A stretch of 44,520 nucleotides of DNA from UBA2029 sp037447125 (lineage in GTDB: Bacteria > Chloroflexota > Anaerolineae > Aggregatilineales > Aggregatilineaceae). Positions 1-7,427 of the stretch are shown here, piece by piece; position 1 is the stretch's first letter, and each line of letters starts with the position of its first letter. The DNA lies in contig JBBIHG010000021.1 in the NCBI GenBank assembly GCA_037447125.1, positions 1-44,520 on the forward strand. Reading direction: 5' to 3'. The notes beneath the pieces were generated by a model that was not told the DNA's origin, ran no database searches, and was given only the letters and a program-made list of their open reading frames with translations. Both the position numbers and the translations under genes were made by a program.

Positions 1-18
1 CTCACCGCAGGGGGACCT

Positions 19-765
19 ATGTGGGGCACGCTGCTCAATGCGCTCGCCGTGCTGCTCGGCAGCTCGACCGGCCTGCTGATCGGCAACCGGCTCTCACCGC
101 GCATCCAGGAGTCGGTGATGACCGGCCTGGGCCTGGTGACGCTCGTCGTCGGGTTCTCCAACGCGGGCGAGACGGGCAACATCATCCTCCCGCTGCTCAG
201 CCTGGTCATCGGCGCGATCCTGGGCGAGTTGCTGCGCCTCGACCTGCGGCTGGAACAGCTCGCCGGCTGGCTGCAAAGGCGCGTACAGCGTGAGGCGGCG
301 GGCGCTGACGCGACTCTTGCCCATGAGCGACGGGCGCGCTTCGTCGAAGGCTTCGTCACGGCGTCGCTGGTCTTCTGCGTGGGGCCGCTGACGGTTGTCG
401 GCGCGATCCAGGACGGCATGGGGCTGGCCAGCGGCTTCGAGCAGCTCGCCATCAAGAGCACGCTGGACGCCTTCGCCTCGATGGCCTTCGCTGCCAGCCT
501 GGGTATTGGCGTGCTGTTCAGCGTGTTCACGGTGCTGGGCGTGCAAGGCGGGCTGGCACTGCTGGGTGCGCTGGCCGGGGGGTTCATGAGCGACCCGATG
601 ATCAACGAGATGACGGCAGTCGGCGGGCTGATCCTGATCGGGCTAGCCCTGAGCCTGCTTGACATCAAGAAGCCGCGCATGGTCAACTTCCTGCCGGGGC
701 TGCTGATCGCGCCAGCCCTGGTCGCGCTGGCGACGGCGCTGGGCATCAATATCTACCCGCTATGA
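19..765 (+). CDS. DUF554 family integral membrane protein
   Basis: The 248-residue product is very hydrophobic, with about six to seven membrane segments beginning at residue 5 (LLNALAVLLGSSTGLLIG). The Gly-rich N-terminal helix, the central phrase FCVGPLTVVGAIQDG and the C-terminal PGLLIAPALVAL helix are what I recognise as the DUF554 (YdfK/YqgA-like) family. Length is normal for the family. The role is not established; transport is only a guess. The start is ATG at 19 after a purine-rich GCAGGGGG. It stands alone: the window begins 18 bases upstream and a type A repeat follows, so operon membership cannot be judged. Confidence 0.85.
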   Translation: MWGTLLNALAVLLGSSTGLLIGNRLSPRIQESVMTGLGLVTLVVGFSNAGETGNIILPLLSLVIGAILGELLRLDLRLEQLAGWLQRRVQREAAGADATLAHERRARFVEGFVTASLVFCVGPLTVVGAIQDGMGLASGFEQLAIKSTLDAFASMAFAASLGIGVLFSVFTVLGVQGGLALLGALAGGFMSDPMINEMTAVGGLILIGLALSLLDIKKPRMVNFLPGLLIAPALVALATALGINIYPL

Positions 766-832
766 GGGCTGTCGTGCAGTGCGTGCCAATGCCCTCAGAC
801 AATAGGGGCGTCGCTCCGCTGCGCTCTGGCTT

Positions 833-901
833 ACCTCACCCCCGCCTGGCCCACTGCCGCGGGCCTCGCCAAGCTGAGCGCAGCGAGGCTGGGGGTGAGG
901 T
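833..901. repeat. Type A dispersed repeat, copy 1
   Basis: The element is bounded by perfect 11-bp inverted ends, ACCTCACCCCC at 833-843 and GGGGGTGAGGT at 891-901. The interior carries GCTGAGCGCAGCGAGGC. A type B-like TAGGGGCG segment lies just to its left (803-830). It fills most of the 288-base space before the lipoprotein gene, and I see no gene there. Confidence 0.75.
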
Positions 902-961
902 CAATGCCTCTGCGGCAAGTGATCTGGTGACAACCGTGGCACGCACGCGCGCCAACTGCTA

Positions 962-990
962 TTGCGTACTGCGGCACAAAGCAGTATCAT
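962..990 (+). promoter_or_regulatory. Sigma-70-type promoter for the lipoprotein gene
   Basis: TTGCGT at 962-967 and TATCAT at 985-990 are separated by 17 bases, 64 bases upstream of the ATG at 1054. The region is less GC-rich than its surroundings. Confidence 0.5.
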
Positions 991-1053
991 CTGCCCGTTT
1001 GCTGGCCCATTTCTCGCGCTCTGCGTAGCCGATCAAGAGGGGAGTTACACGAA

Positions 1054-1575
1054 ATGTCGAAGCGGTTTGGTTTTCTGGCGGCCCTGTTGGCCGTCTCGCT
1101 GCTGCTGACTGCCTGCGGTCCGGATTCGACGGGTGCGGCCCGCGATTACATGGAGGCCGTGCTGAAAGGCAATGTCGAGGCGGCACAGAAAATTGCCTGC
1201 GACCCTTTCAAAGAAGACACGGCGGCTCTGGCTGCTATCAGCGCGAGCCTGGCCGAAGAATCGCGTGGGGTGCGCAACATTGATCTGAAATATGATATAG
1301 GCAAAGGTAACAACCCCAGAGAAATCATCGTCACCGGCTCCTATGACATCGTCCGGCTCACCGAAGCGGGTGCTGTGATCGTCGACTCGGCTGCTACTTA
1401 TGAGCTGGCTGCGGTGGTGCGTGACGAGCTCGATGTGGACGGCGACGGTAATTACGAAGAGCGGCTCAACGCGCGCATCGTGTTGGCCATGGAAAAGGAC
1501 GGCGACGACTGGTGTGTGGCCGACCTGCACGGCGGCTACTTCTTCCCCGAGGAAATGGAAGCGGCTTGGGAGTAA
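1054..1575 (+). CDS. Small secreted lipoprotein of unknown function
   Basis: The 173-residue protein has a lipoprotein signal peptide: basic SKR start, hydrophobic stretch 6-18, then the lipobox LLTAC with acceptor Cys21. After it comes a helical segment of the kind DYMEAVLKGNVEAAQKIACD, resembling the DUF4878/NTF2-like 'growth in extracytoplasmic space' pattern, then an acidic beta-rich tail. It has three more cysteines (residues 49, 148 and the lipobox aside). Predicted to be anchored on the outer face of the cytoplasmic membrane. The start follows AGAGGGGAG with good spacing; its own promoter and a terminator frame it, so it is probably monocistronic. Function unknown. Confidence 0.75.
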   Translation: MSKRFGFLAALLAVSLLLTACGPDSTGAARDYMEAVLKGNVEAAQKIACDPFKEDTAALAAISASLAEESRGVRNIDLKYDIGKGNNPREIIVTGSYDIVRLTEAGAVIVDSAATYELAAVVRDELDVDGDGNYEERLNARIVLAMEKDGDDWCVADLHGGYFFPEEMEAAWE

Positions 1576-1610
1576 TCCTGGCATCACCTGGGTGACTACC
1601 CGGTGAAGAG

Positions 1611-1638
1611 CGCCCGGCCCCACAAGGTCGGGCGTTTT
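1611..1638 (+). terminator. Rho-independent terminator of the lipoprotein gene
   Basis: CGCCCGGCC at 1611-1619 pairs with GGTCGGGCG at 1626-1634 (one G-T pair) around a short CCCACAA-type loop, followed directly by TTTT. It lies 36 bases after the stop codon. Confidence 0.7.
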
Positions 1639-1708
1639 GCGTTCCCTGTGGGAGAATAACGAGGACGCGCTGAGACGTTCTCGCCTCATTGCTGTATCCT
1701 GCGGGTTT

Positions 1709-1800
1709 ACCTCACCCCCAGCCTCGCTACGCTCGGCCTGCCCCCTCTCCGCCGGCGGGAGAGGGCGGCGAGGCGCGTTAGCGCCGAGTGGGGGTGAGGT
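1709..1800. repeat. Type A dispersed repeat, copy 2
   Basis: Ends are ACCTCACCCCC (1709-1719) and GGGGGTGAGGT (1790-1800). The interior holds a CCCTCTCCGCC/GGCGGGAGAGGG hairpin and the phrase GGCGCGTTAGCGCCGAG, which recurs in inverted form in copies at 7319, 21627 and 32248. It lies between convergent genes. Confidence 0.8.
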
Positions 1801-1802
1801 TG

Positions 1803-3032
1803 TCAACGCCGCCTGCGCCCCAGCAGGCCGCCCAACAGCCGCCCGCCCAGGAACAGCGCGCCGCCCGCCGCCACGGCGCCCGCCACGGCGAGCTTCTGCG
1901 CTTCGGCGGGGTCCACGCCGGGCATGACCACCGTCCCGTCGCCGTACCCCGCGAACAGCCGCCCCCACTTGGTGTCAAGCGCGGATTCGACGCGCTTGCG
2001 CCCGACGAACGGGTACCAGTAGTAGTTGTGGTAGACGTTGCTGGCCCAGTAGCTCCAGGGCACGAGCGGCGAGCGCAGCAGAATATCCTCAAACCCCTTG
2101 AGCCAGCCGTGATAGATCATCTTCTGGCCCTTGCTGGCGAAGGTATCCGTCTGGATGAAGCCGTAGCGCGGCAGGTCTTTCTTGTCCATGCCGACGACCT
2201 CGATCTCGTCCGGGTCGCCGACGCCCAGGCCGCGCTCGTGCCCCAGCCGGATGAAGTCCAGGGTCATCGGGTCGAAGCCCTGCAGGTAGGCGCTCATGGC
2301 GTCAATGGCTACCTGGTCGGCGGAGGCGAGCAGGATGTCCTTCTCGTGCCAGTGCATGGCGCGCGGCCCCGGCCCGTCCCCGGCGAAGGTGCCGTCCATC
2401 ACGGCGAAGATGCCGCTGTGGATGTCCTGCTGAATTTGCAGCAGGTCCACCACCGTCTCGTGGATCACGGCGTGAGTCCAGTGACGCCGGCGGCCCAGCA
2501 GCCCACCGAAGGCGTTCTTCATCGCCCCGGTGATGGTGGTGAAGACGTGCGTCTTGACGGTGGGAAGCTGGATGACGTTGCGCCCGTAGAAGTCCTTGGG
2601 GATGTAGACGCCTTCGGGATAGACGCGATCCAGCACGAGCAGCGGCTCTTTCGGCTCGTAGCGCACCCACTCGAACTGCGGCTCGTAGAGATGCCAGTTC
2701 TCAATGCCGTACTTGTCGGTGACATAGCGGTGCTTGTTGTTCGTCTCACCGACGCGCGCATCCACAACCACCGTGTCGTTGTGCCCGGCGATCAGGCGCG
2801 GGTAGCCCGCCGCCTGCAATTCCTGGATGACGCCTTCGATCTGCCAGGGCGTGCTGGAACAGGCCGGGTACCAGGTATCCCACGAGATGTTGATTTTGAG
2901 GATCGTGTCTTTGTCTTTGGGCAGCGCCTCCTGGTAGCCCGCCAGGCGCATGACCTGGCGCACGTCGTCGAGCACCGTCTCCGGCGTCGTCTTGAGGATG
3001 GCGACCTTGCCTTTGCCGGGGAATTCGGCCAT
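1803..3032 (-). CDS. DUF362 domain-containing protein
   Basis: A 409-residue protein whose first two-thirds match the DUF362 layout: GKVAILKTTPETVLDDVRQV, then KINISWDTWYPACSSTPW, and QLPTVKTHVFTTITGAMKN. DUF362 proteins are poorly characterised and often sit near redox enzymes; no ferredoxin domain is fused here. The last 20 residues form a Gly/Ala/Leu hydrophobic stretch ending in RRRR, possibly a membrane anchor or tail. I chose ATG at 3032 because AAGGAGG sits about 10 bases upstream; a longer frame to 3218 lacks such a site and crosses a probable -10 (TACAAT on the minus strand, 3071-3076). Its stop abuts a type A repeat. Reaction unknown. Confidence 0.8.
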   Translation of the reverse strand: MAEFPGKGKVAILKTTPETVLDDVRQVMRLAGYQEALPKDKDTILKINISWDTWYPACSSTPWQIEGVIQELQAAGYPRLIAGHNDTVVVDARVGETNNKHRYVTDKYGIENWHLYEPQFEWVRYEPKEPLLVLDRVYPEGVYIPKDFYGRNVIQLPTVKTHVFTTITGAMKNAFGGLLGRRRHWTHAVIHETVVDLLQIQQDIHSGIFAVMDGTFAGDGPGPRAMHWHEKDILLASADQVAIDAMSAYLQGFDPMTLDFIRLGHERGLGVGDPDEIEVVGMDKKDLPRYGFIQTDTFASKGQKMIYHGWLKGFEDILLRSPLVPWSYWASNVYHNYYWYPFVGRKRVESALDTKWGRLFAGYGDGTVVMPGVDPAEAQKLAVAGAVAAGGALFLGGRLLGGLLGRRRR

Positions 3033-3161
3033 GGGGACCCTGCCTCCTTGTGCATGATCGTTGTGGCACGATTGTAGCACAGACGCACCGCTTTGCCTGG
3101 GGTGGAGTGACGACGTGACGACGGGGTCCACGAACAAGTTGTTGGGCATTCGCCAGAACGC

Positions 3162-3190
3162 CTGACGATTCGCGCCTGATCTGTTATAAC
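3162..3190 (+). promoter_or_regulatory. Promoter of the PPOX-fold gene
   Basis: CTGACG (3162-3167) and TATAAC (3185-3190) are 17 bases apart, 66 bases before the ATG at 3256. The DUF362 gene departs from the other strand nearby, so this is a divergent control region. Confidence 0.5.
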
Positions 3191-3255
3191 CTACTCCCAT
3201 GAACATTGCCGATCCCACCGAAACGTTCGGTGAGCATCCTCAAAAGGAGTGACCG

Positions 3256-3666
3256 ATGGCAGTCCAGCTTCCCGCAGCTTACAGAGATCTGCTCGACGGG
3301 CCGGTGTTCGTCACGCTGGTGACCCTTATGCCCGACGGCCAGCCCCAGGCGACGCCCGTCTGGTGCAACACCGACGGTGACTACATCCTCGTCAACAGCG
3401 CGCGCGGCCGGCAGAAGGATCGCAACATGGCCCGCGACCCCCGTGTCTCCGTGGTAGCCATTGACCCGCAGAACCCCTACCGCTGGATCGAGGTGCGCGG
3501 CAAGGTGGTCGAGATCACCGAGAAGGGCGCGGTGGAGCACATCAACGCCCTGTGCAAGCTCTACACGGGCAACGAAGACTACTACGCGTTCAATCCCATG
3601 GCCAAGGGCAAAGAAACGCGCGTGAAGTACCACATCGAGCCAGCCAAGGTCGCCACGCAGGGCTAG
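3256..3666 (+). CDS. PPOX-class flavin/F420-dependent enzyme
   Basis: The 136-residue protein has the split-barrel order of the pyridoxamine-5'-phosphate-oxidase-like superfamily: FVTLVTLMPDGQPQATPVWC, then the cofactor-side strand DYILVNSARGRQKDRNMARDPRVSV and WIEVRGKVVEI. The short length and the GRQKDRNMARDPRVS phrase resemble the F420-binding PPOX subgroup more than true PdxH. The likely role is a small-molecule reductase or oxidase using F420 or flavin; the substrate cannot be read from sequence. An AAAAGGAGTG ribosome site precedes the ATG by about 6 bases. It appears monocistronic. Confidence 0.8.
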   Translation: MAVQLPAAYRDLLDGPVFVTLVTLMPDGQPQATPVWCNTDGDYILVNSARGRQKDRNMARDPRVSVVAIDPQNPYRWIEVRGKVVEITEKGAVEHINALCKLYTGNEDYYAFNPMAKGKETRVKYHIEPAKVATQG

Positions 3667-3679
3667 ACTCCCGCCAGAA

Positions 3680-3717
3680 CTCACCCCGCTCGACGCCCGC
3701 GAATCGGGCGGGGTGAG
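3680..3717. repeat. Short inverted repeat, variant of type A
   Basis: CTCACCCCGC (3680-3689) is the exact inverse of GCGGGGTGAG (3708-3717), with an inner GCCCGC/GCGGGC-like pair. It starts 13 bases after the PPOX stop codon. It has no T-run, so it may be a truncated repeat rather than a terminator. Confidence 0.55.
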
Positions 3718-3842
3718 GGTATCCTCGCTGCCCCACTGACCGTCCTACGTTCTGCCAACGGCCTCTTGCGAGATGGCGCGAGTTTGCGCTACGGTATGAG
3801 AGACACCGTGATGTATTGGGGAGATCCACCGAGGCAGCCGGC

Positions 3843-4946
3843 ATGAACCATGTAGCAACCATCCTCCCCCGTCTCCGGCAGTGGCGCCGCCTGGCCCTGG
3901 CAGTGACCCTCGCGGCGACGCTCGCGCTCAGCGTCATCCCCGCCAGGGCCGACGCCCAGAGCAACCCGCCCTCCGCGCGGCTCAACGGGGTGACCCACTA
4001 CTACCAGACGTGGAACAACTGCAGCGGCGCCAACCTGACCATGGCCCTGTCCTATTTCGGCTGGGGCTTCGACCAGGAGGTTGCCCGCCGCTGGCTCAAG
4101 CCGGAAATCGAGGATAAGAATGTCTCGCCGTCGGAGATGACCGACTACGTCAACAAGGTGCAGACGACCCTGCCCAGCGTGCGCGCCATCTGGCGCTTCG
4201 GCGGCAACCTCGACCTGATCAAGCGGCTGGTCGCGGACGGCTTCCCGGTCATTGTCGAGAGCGGCTTCGACGTGGAAGACTTGGGCTGGATGGGCCACTA
4301 CGAGACGGTTGTCGCCTACGACGATCCCTCGCAGACGATCTGGGTCTTCGACAGCTACCTGGGACCCTCCGATGGCTGGGGACGCCCGCACAGCTACGCC
4401 GACTTCGACTACTGGTGGCGGCACTTCAACCGGGCGTTCATCGTCCTCTTCACGCTCGACCGTGAGGCCGACCTGTGGGCCGCCCTCGGCGACTACGGCT
4501 ACCCTCAGAACGCGACCAACATCGCCCTGCGCACCGCCCGCCAGGAAGCGGCGGCCAACCCCGGCGACCCCTGGGCCTGGTTCGCCATGGGCATGTCCTA
4601 TGCCTGGCTGGGCAACTTCCACGACGCGGCGACCGCCTTCGACCAGGCCTTCGCCCTGGGGATGCCCTACCGCATCACCTGGTACGTCTTCAGCCCGCTG
4701 GAGGCGTACTGGAACATCGGGCGCTTCAACGACGTGATCACCCTGGCGGACAACACCCTGGCGATCACGGAGTACGTCGAGGAGATGTACTACTGGCGTG
4801 GCATGGCCTACGCGGCGCTGGGCCAGCGCGACCGGGCGCTCAACGAGTTCAGCAGGGCCATCTCCTACAATCCCAATTTCACCAAGCCCGCTGAGATGCG
4901 CGCCCAGGTGGAAGCGGGCACCTTCTGGGCGCCCGCCCCGGCCTAG
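3843..4946 (+). CDS. Secreted C39-like cysteine peptidase with TPRs
   Basis: The 367-residue protein has a signal peptide (basic LRQWRR, hydrophobic 17-33, Ala-rich cleavage region around ARADAQS). A papain-like C39_2-type domain follows: THYYQTWNNCSG with candidate nucleophile Cys60, GWMGHYETVV with His152 and VFDS with Asp170. From about residue 220 there are at least two tetratricopeptide repeats (WAWFAMGMSYAWLGNFHDA and YYWRGMAYAALGQRDRA). Similar proteins are common in Chloroflexota and probably act outside the membrane; the target is unknown. ATG at 3843 places the signal peptide at the N-terminus; an upstream TTG at 3816 is less likely. It is followed by the tRNA-Ala promoter. Confidence 0.8.
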   Translation: MNHVATILPRLRQWRRLALAVTLAATLALSVIPARADAQSNPPSARLNGVTHYYQTWNNCSGANLTMALSYFGWGFDQEVARRWLKPEIEDKNVSPSEMTDYVNKVQTTLPSVRAIWRFGGNLDLIKRLVADGFPVIVESGFDVEDLGWMGHYETVVAYDDPSQTIWVFDSYLGPSDGWGRPHSYADFDYWWRHFNRAFIVLFTLDREADLWAALGDYGYPQNATNIALRTARQEAAANPGDPWAWFAMGMSYAWLGNFHDAATAFDQAFALGMPYRITWYVFSPLEAYWNIGRFNDVITLADNTLAITEYVEEMYYWRGMAYAALGQRDRALNEFSRAISYNPNFTKPAEMRAQVEAGTFWAPAPA

Positions 4947-4974
4947 CCCGCCGCGGGGCGAGCGCGCGCTATCC

Positions 4975-5003
4975 TTGACACTGCCTGAGCGGACTGCTAC
5001 AAT
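4975..5003 (+). promoter_or_regulatory. Promoter of tRNA-Ala
   Basis: A consensus TTGACA at 4975-4980, a 17-base spacer and TACAAT at 4998-5003 lie about 46 bases before the mature tRNA end. Confidence 0.85.
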
Positions 5004-5049
5004 TCCGGCACACTGGGGCGAGTACCCCCCCTGCTCGTCCTGGTGTGCC

Positions 5050-5122
<73 letters not shown>

Positions 5123-5126
5123 CACC

Positions 5127-5155
5127 CGCCCGCCGGCCTGGCGGGCGTTTTGTTT
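5127..5155 (+). terminator. Rho-independent terminator of tRNA-Ala
   Basis: CGCCCGCC-type arm (GCCCGCC at 5128-5134) pairs with GGCGGGC (5140-5146), followed by TTTTGTTT. It starts 5 bases after the tRNA. Confidence 0.8.
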
Positions 5156-5229
5156 GCGCGGGCCGCTGGCGTAGAATGGAGATCGGCTGCCAGCAGTGGA
5201 ACGGGGCCGCTCAGTGGAGAGGAGCAACC

Positions 5230-5706
5230 ATGCGCGCAGTGTTGCAGCGAGTCCGCAGCGGAGCCGTCCGCGTTGATGGCGAGACAGTCGGCGCGATCGA
5301 GCACGGTTTCGTGATCCTGGTCGGCGTGGGGCACAGTGACGGCGAGGCGCAGGCCCAATGGCTGGCGCGCAAGATCGCCGGGCTGCGCGTTTTTGAGGAC
5401 GCCGCCGGCAAGTTCAACCTGTCGCTGCTGGACGTGGGCGGCGGCTGCCTGGTCATCTCGCAGTTCACGCTCTACGCCGACGCGCGCAAGGGGCGCCGTC
5501 CCAGCTTCACCGACGCCGCCCCGCCGGAGGTCGCCGAGCCGCTGATCGGGCGCTTCGCCGAGATGCTGCGCCAGGCGGGCGTGTCGCGCGTGGCGATGGG
5601 CGTCTTCGGCGCGCGCATGCAGGTCGAGATCCACAACGATGGCCCGGTGACGATCTGGCTGGATACCGCTGCGCTGCCGTCGGGCGAGGGCGGGAGCGCC
5701 CGCTGA
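5230..5706 (+). CDS. dtd: D-aminoacyl-tRNA deacylase (DTD)
   Basis: The 158-residue protein matches DTD1 along its length: start MRAVLQRVRSGAVRVDGETV, the catalytic-loop phrase SQFTLYADARKGRRPSF (the SQFTL motif) and the C-terminal NDGPVTIWLDT (the GP motif that excludes L-substrates). It hydrolyses D-amino acids, and glycine mischarged on tRNA-Ala, from tRNAs in the cytoplasm as quality control. ATG at 5230 follows GAGAGGAGC; an in-frame extension to 4798 runs back through the tRNA gene and is not real. It lies between two tRNA genes, tRNA-Ala immediately upstream, which fits its role but may be chance. Confidence 0.95.
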   Translation: MRAVLQRVRSGAVRVDGETVGAIEHGFVILVGVGHSDGEAQAQWLARKIAGLRVFEDAAGKFNLSLLDVGGGCLVISQFTLYADARKGRRPSFTDAAPPEVAEPLIGRFAEMLRQAGVSRVAMGVFGARMQVEIHNDGPVTIWLDTAALPSGEGGSAR

Positions 5707-5765
5707 GCGGGACTGGGACCCGGCCAGGGCTGCCTCTCCAACGCGCGCGAAGCGGGCGTTTTGTC

Positions 5766-5794
5766 TTGACATCCCCCGGTGACTCTGGTAAGCT
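5766..5794 (+). promoter_or_regulatory. Promoter of tRNA-Asn
   Basis: Consensus TTGACA at 5766-5771, 17-base spacer, TAAGCT at 5789-5794, directly upstream of the tRNA at 5806. Confidence 0.8.
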
Positions 5795-5805
5795 TTCAAG
5801 CGCAT

Positions 5806-5877
5806 TCCTCAGTAGCTCAACGGCAGAGCATCCGGCTGTTAACCGGAGGGTTGTAGGTTCAAATCCTACCTGAGGAG
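5806..5877 (+). tRNA. tRNA-Asn (anticodon GTT)
   Basis: A 72-nt cloverleaf: acceptor TCCTCAG/CTGAGGA, anticodon stem TCCGG/CCGGA around CTGTTAA, anticodon GTT. The T arm is GTAGG-TTCAAAT-CCTAC and the discriminator is G. CCA is not encoded. Confidence 0.95.
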
Positions 5878-5887
5878 CACGGCGAAG

Positions 5888-5920
5888 CCGCCCCCACAGA
5901 GCCGGGGCGGTTTTTGTTTT
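5888..5920 (+). terminator. Rho-independent terminator of tRNA-Asn
   Basis: CCGCCCC (5888-5894) pairs with GGGGCGG (5904-5910), then TTTTTGTTTT. Confidence 0.85.
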
Positions 5921-5941
5921 CGGTCCCAGTTTCGTTATACT
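5914..5941 (+). promoter_or_regulatory. Possible promoter of the opine dehydrogenase gene
   Basis: TTGTTT (5914-5919) inside the terminator T-run and TATACT (5936-5941) are 16 bases apart. The 5' leader to the ATG at 6126 would be about 180 bases long, and I see no known riboswitch in it. Confidence 0.35.
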
Positions 5942-6125
5942 GGCAGCGCACTGTCACTCTCACGGGCCTTGCCGATGCAGGCTTCTCAGCCTCTGGCGCA
6001 TACGGCAGGCTTTCCCCAGGTTACATGGTACCCCCTGCGGGGATTCAGGCTGGCCGTCCCGGTCCAATCGCAGCGACCATTGCAGTGGGTGTGCCCGCCC
6101 CAGATGATCAGGAGGGATAATCCCC

Positions 6126-7271
6126 ATGCTTGACTACGAGCTCCAGATCGCAGTGATTGGCGCTGGACATGGCGGCAAAGCGATGGCCGCCGAGCTGGCC
6201 GTGCGTGGCTACACCGTCCGGCTGTACAACCGCAGCTACGAGCATATCGAGGACATCGCCGCGCGCGGGGGCATTGAGGTCATGCTGGAAGGCGGAGAGC
6301 AGGAATTTGGCGCAATCCGCTATGTGACCAGCGACATGGCTTTCGCCCTGGCCGGCGCCAAGCTGGTCATGATCGTCGTCCCGGCGTCGGCACACCGCGA
6401 CATCGCTATCGCCTGCGCGCCGCATCTACACGACGGGCAGATCGTCGTCCTCAACCCTGGGCGCACCGGCGGGGCGCTGGAATTTCGCAACGTGCTGCGC
6501 GAGAACAACTGCACCGCCGACATGATCATCGCCGAGACGGAGACGTTCCTCTTTGCCAGCCGCAGCAATGGCCCGGCCCAGGCGCAGATCTTCCGTCGTA
6601 AGAACACCGTCCCCCTGGCGGCGCTGCCCTCCAGCCGCACGCACGAGGTGCTCGATACTCTGCAGGAGGTCTATCCGCAGTTCATCGCCGCGCCGAATGT
6701 GCTCTACACCAGCCTGAACAACATGGGCGCTGTGTTTCACCCGGCTCTCACCCTGCTCAACGCCGGGTGGATCGAGACGACCGGCGGGCAGTTTCAGTTC
6801 TACATTGATGGCGTCACGCCTTCCACTGCCCAGATTTTGGAGCGTCTGGATCGCGAGCGGGTGACGGTGGCAACCGCCCTGGGTATCCGCGCCCAGTCCG
6901 CGCGCGAGTGGCTGGCGCGCGCCTACTCGGCCTATGGCGACAACCTGCACCAGGCCATCCATGCCAATCCCGGCTATCGCGGCATCACCGCGCCACGCAC
7001 GCTGCGCCATCGCTACATCTTCGAGGACGTGCCCTACAGCCTGGTGCCGATCTCCGAGCTGGGCAAGCGCTTCGGCGTGGATGTGTGGGGCATGGAGTCC
7101 ATGATCCAGGTCGCCTGCGTCATTGACGGCGTGGATTACCGCCATCGCGGGCGCACGCTGGAGCGCATGGGGTTGGTCGGGCTGTCGCTGCAAGAAATCA
7201 CGCGCCTGGTCGAGACGGGCAGTCCCGACCCGGAACCACCCCCTCGCAGCGACCCCTACGGGCAGCCTTGA
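6126..7271 (+). CDS. NAD(P)-dependent opine dehydrogenase-like protein
   Basis: The 381-residue protein opens with a Rossmann site, IAVIGAGHGGKAMAAELA (residues 8-25), followed by a 6-phosphogluconate-dehydrogenase-like fold. The C-terminal half carries the octopine/nopaline dehydrogenase pattern: SLNNMGAVFHPALTLLN with the conserved His, and later YGDNLHQAIHANPGYRGITAP. These enzymes reductively join an amino acid and a 2-oxo acid, or run in reverse; the substrate pair is not predictable. CAGGAGGG precedes the ATG at a typical distance. The next gene, a cobalamin-binding protein, is in the same direction but a type A repeat lies between them. Confidence 0.85.
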   Translation: MLDYELQIAVIGAGHGGKAMAAELAVRGYTVRLYNRSYEHIEDIAARGGIEVMLEGGEQEFGAIRYVTSDMAFALAGAKLVMIVVPASAHRDIAIACAPHLHDGQIVVLNPGRTGGALEFRNVLRENNCTADMIIAETETFLFASRSNGPAQAQIFRRKNTVPLAALPSSRTHEVLDTLQEVYPQFIAAPNVLYTSLNNMGAVFHPALTLLNAGWIETTGGQFQFYIDGVTPSTAQILERLDRERVTVATALGIRAQSAREWLARAYSAYGDNLHQAIHANPGYRGITAPRTLRHRYIFEDVPYSLVPISELGKRFGVDVWGMESMIQVACVIDGVDYRHRGRTLERMGLVGLSLQEITRLVETGSPDPEPPPRSDPYGQP

Positions 7272-7318
7272 ACAGGCTTGACGCGCGAGTATTCAACCGG
7301 CAATGTGGTGTCTTGTTG

Positions 7319-7412
7319 ACCTCACCCCCGCTCGGCGCTAACGCACCTCGCCTCCCCCTCTCCGTTGCGGAGAGGGGGAAAGGCCGAGCGCAGCGAGGCC
7401 AGGGGGTGAGGT
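7319..7412. repeat. Type A dispersed repeat, copy 3
   Basis: Perfect ends ACCTCACCCCC (7319-7329) and GGGGGTGAGGT (7402-7412). The interior includes GCTCGGCGCTAACGC, a CCCCTCTCCG/CGGAGAGGGG hairpin and GGCCGAGCGCAGCGAGGCC. It ends only 16 bases before the next start codon, so the ribosome site of the cobalamin gene abuts the repeat. Confidence 0.8.
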
Positions 7413-7427
7413 ACACGGGAGGGACGC

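Noticed and set aside
762..1028. An 88-codon open frame on the plus strand after the DUF554 gene
   Set aside because: It spans a type A repeat and has no ribosome site or recognisable protein features.
1778..3088. Long open frames on the plus strand and other minus frames over the DUF362 gene
   Set aside because: They are by-products of high third-position GC; composition is Arg/Ala/Val-rich with no domain, and the DUF362 frame is clear.
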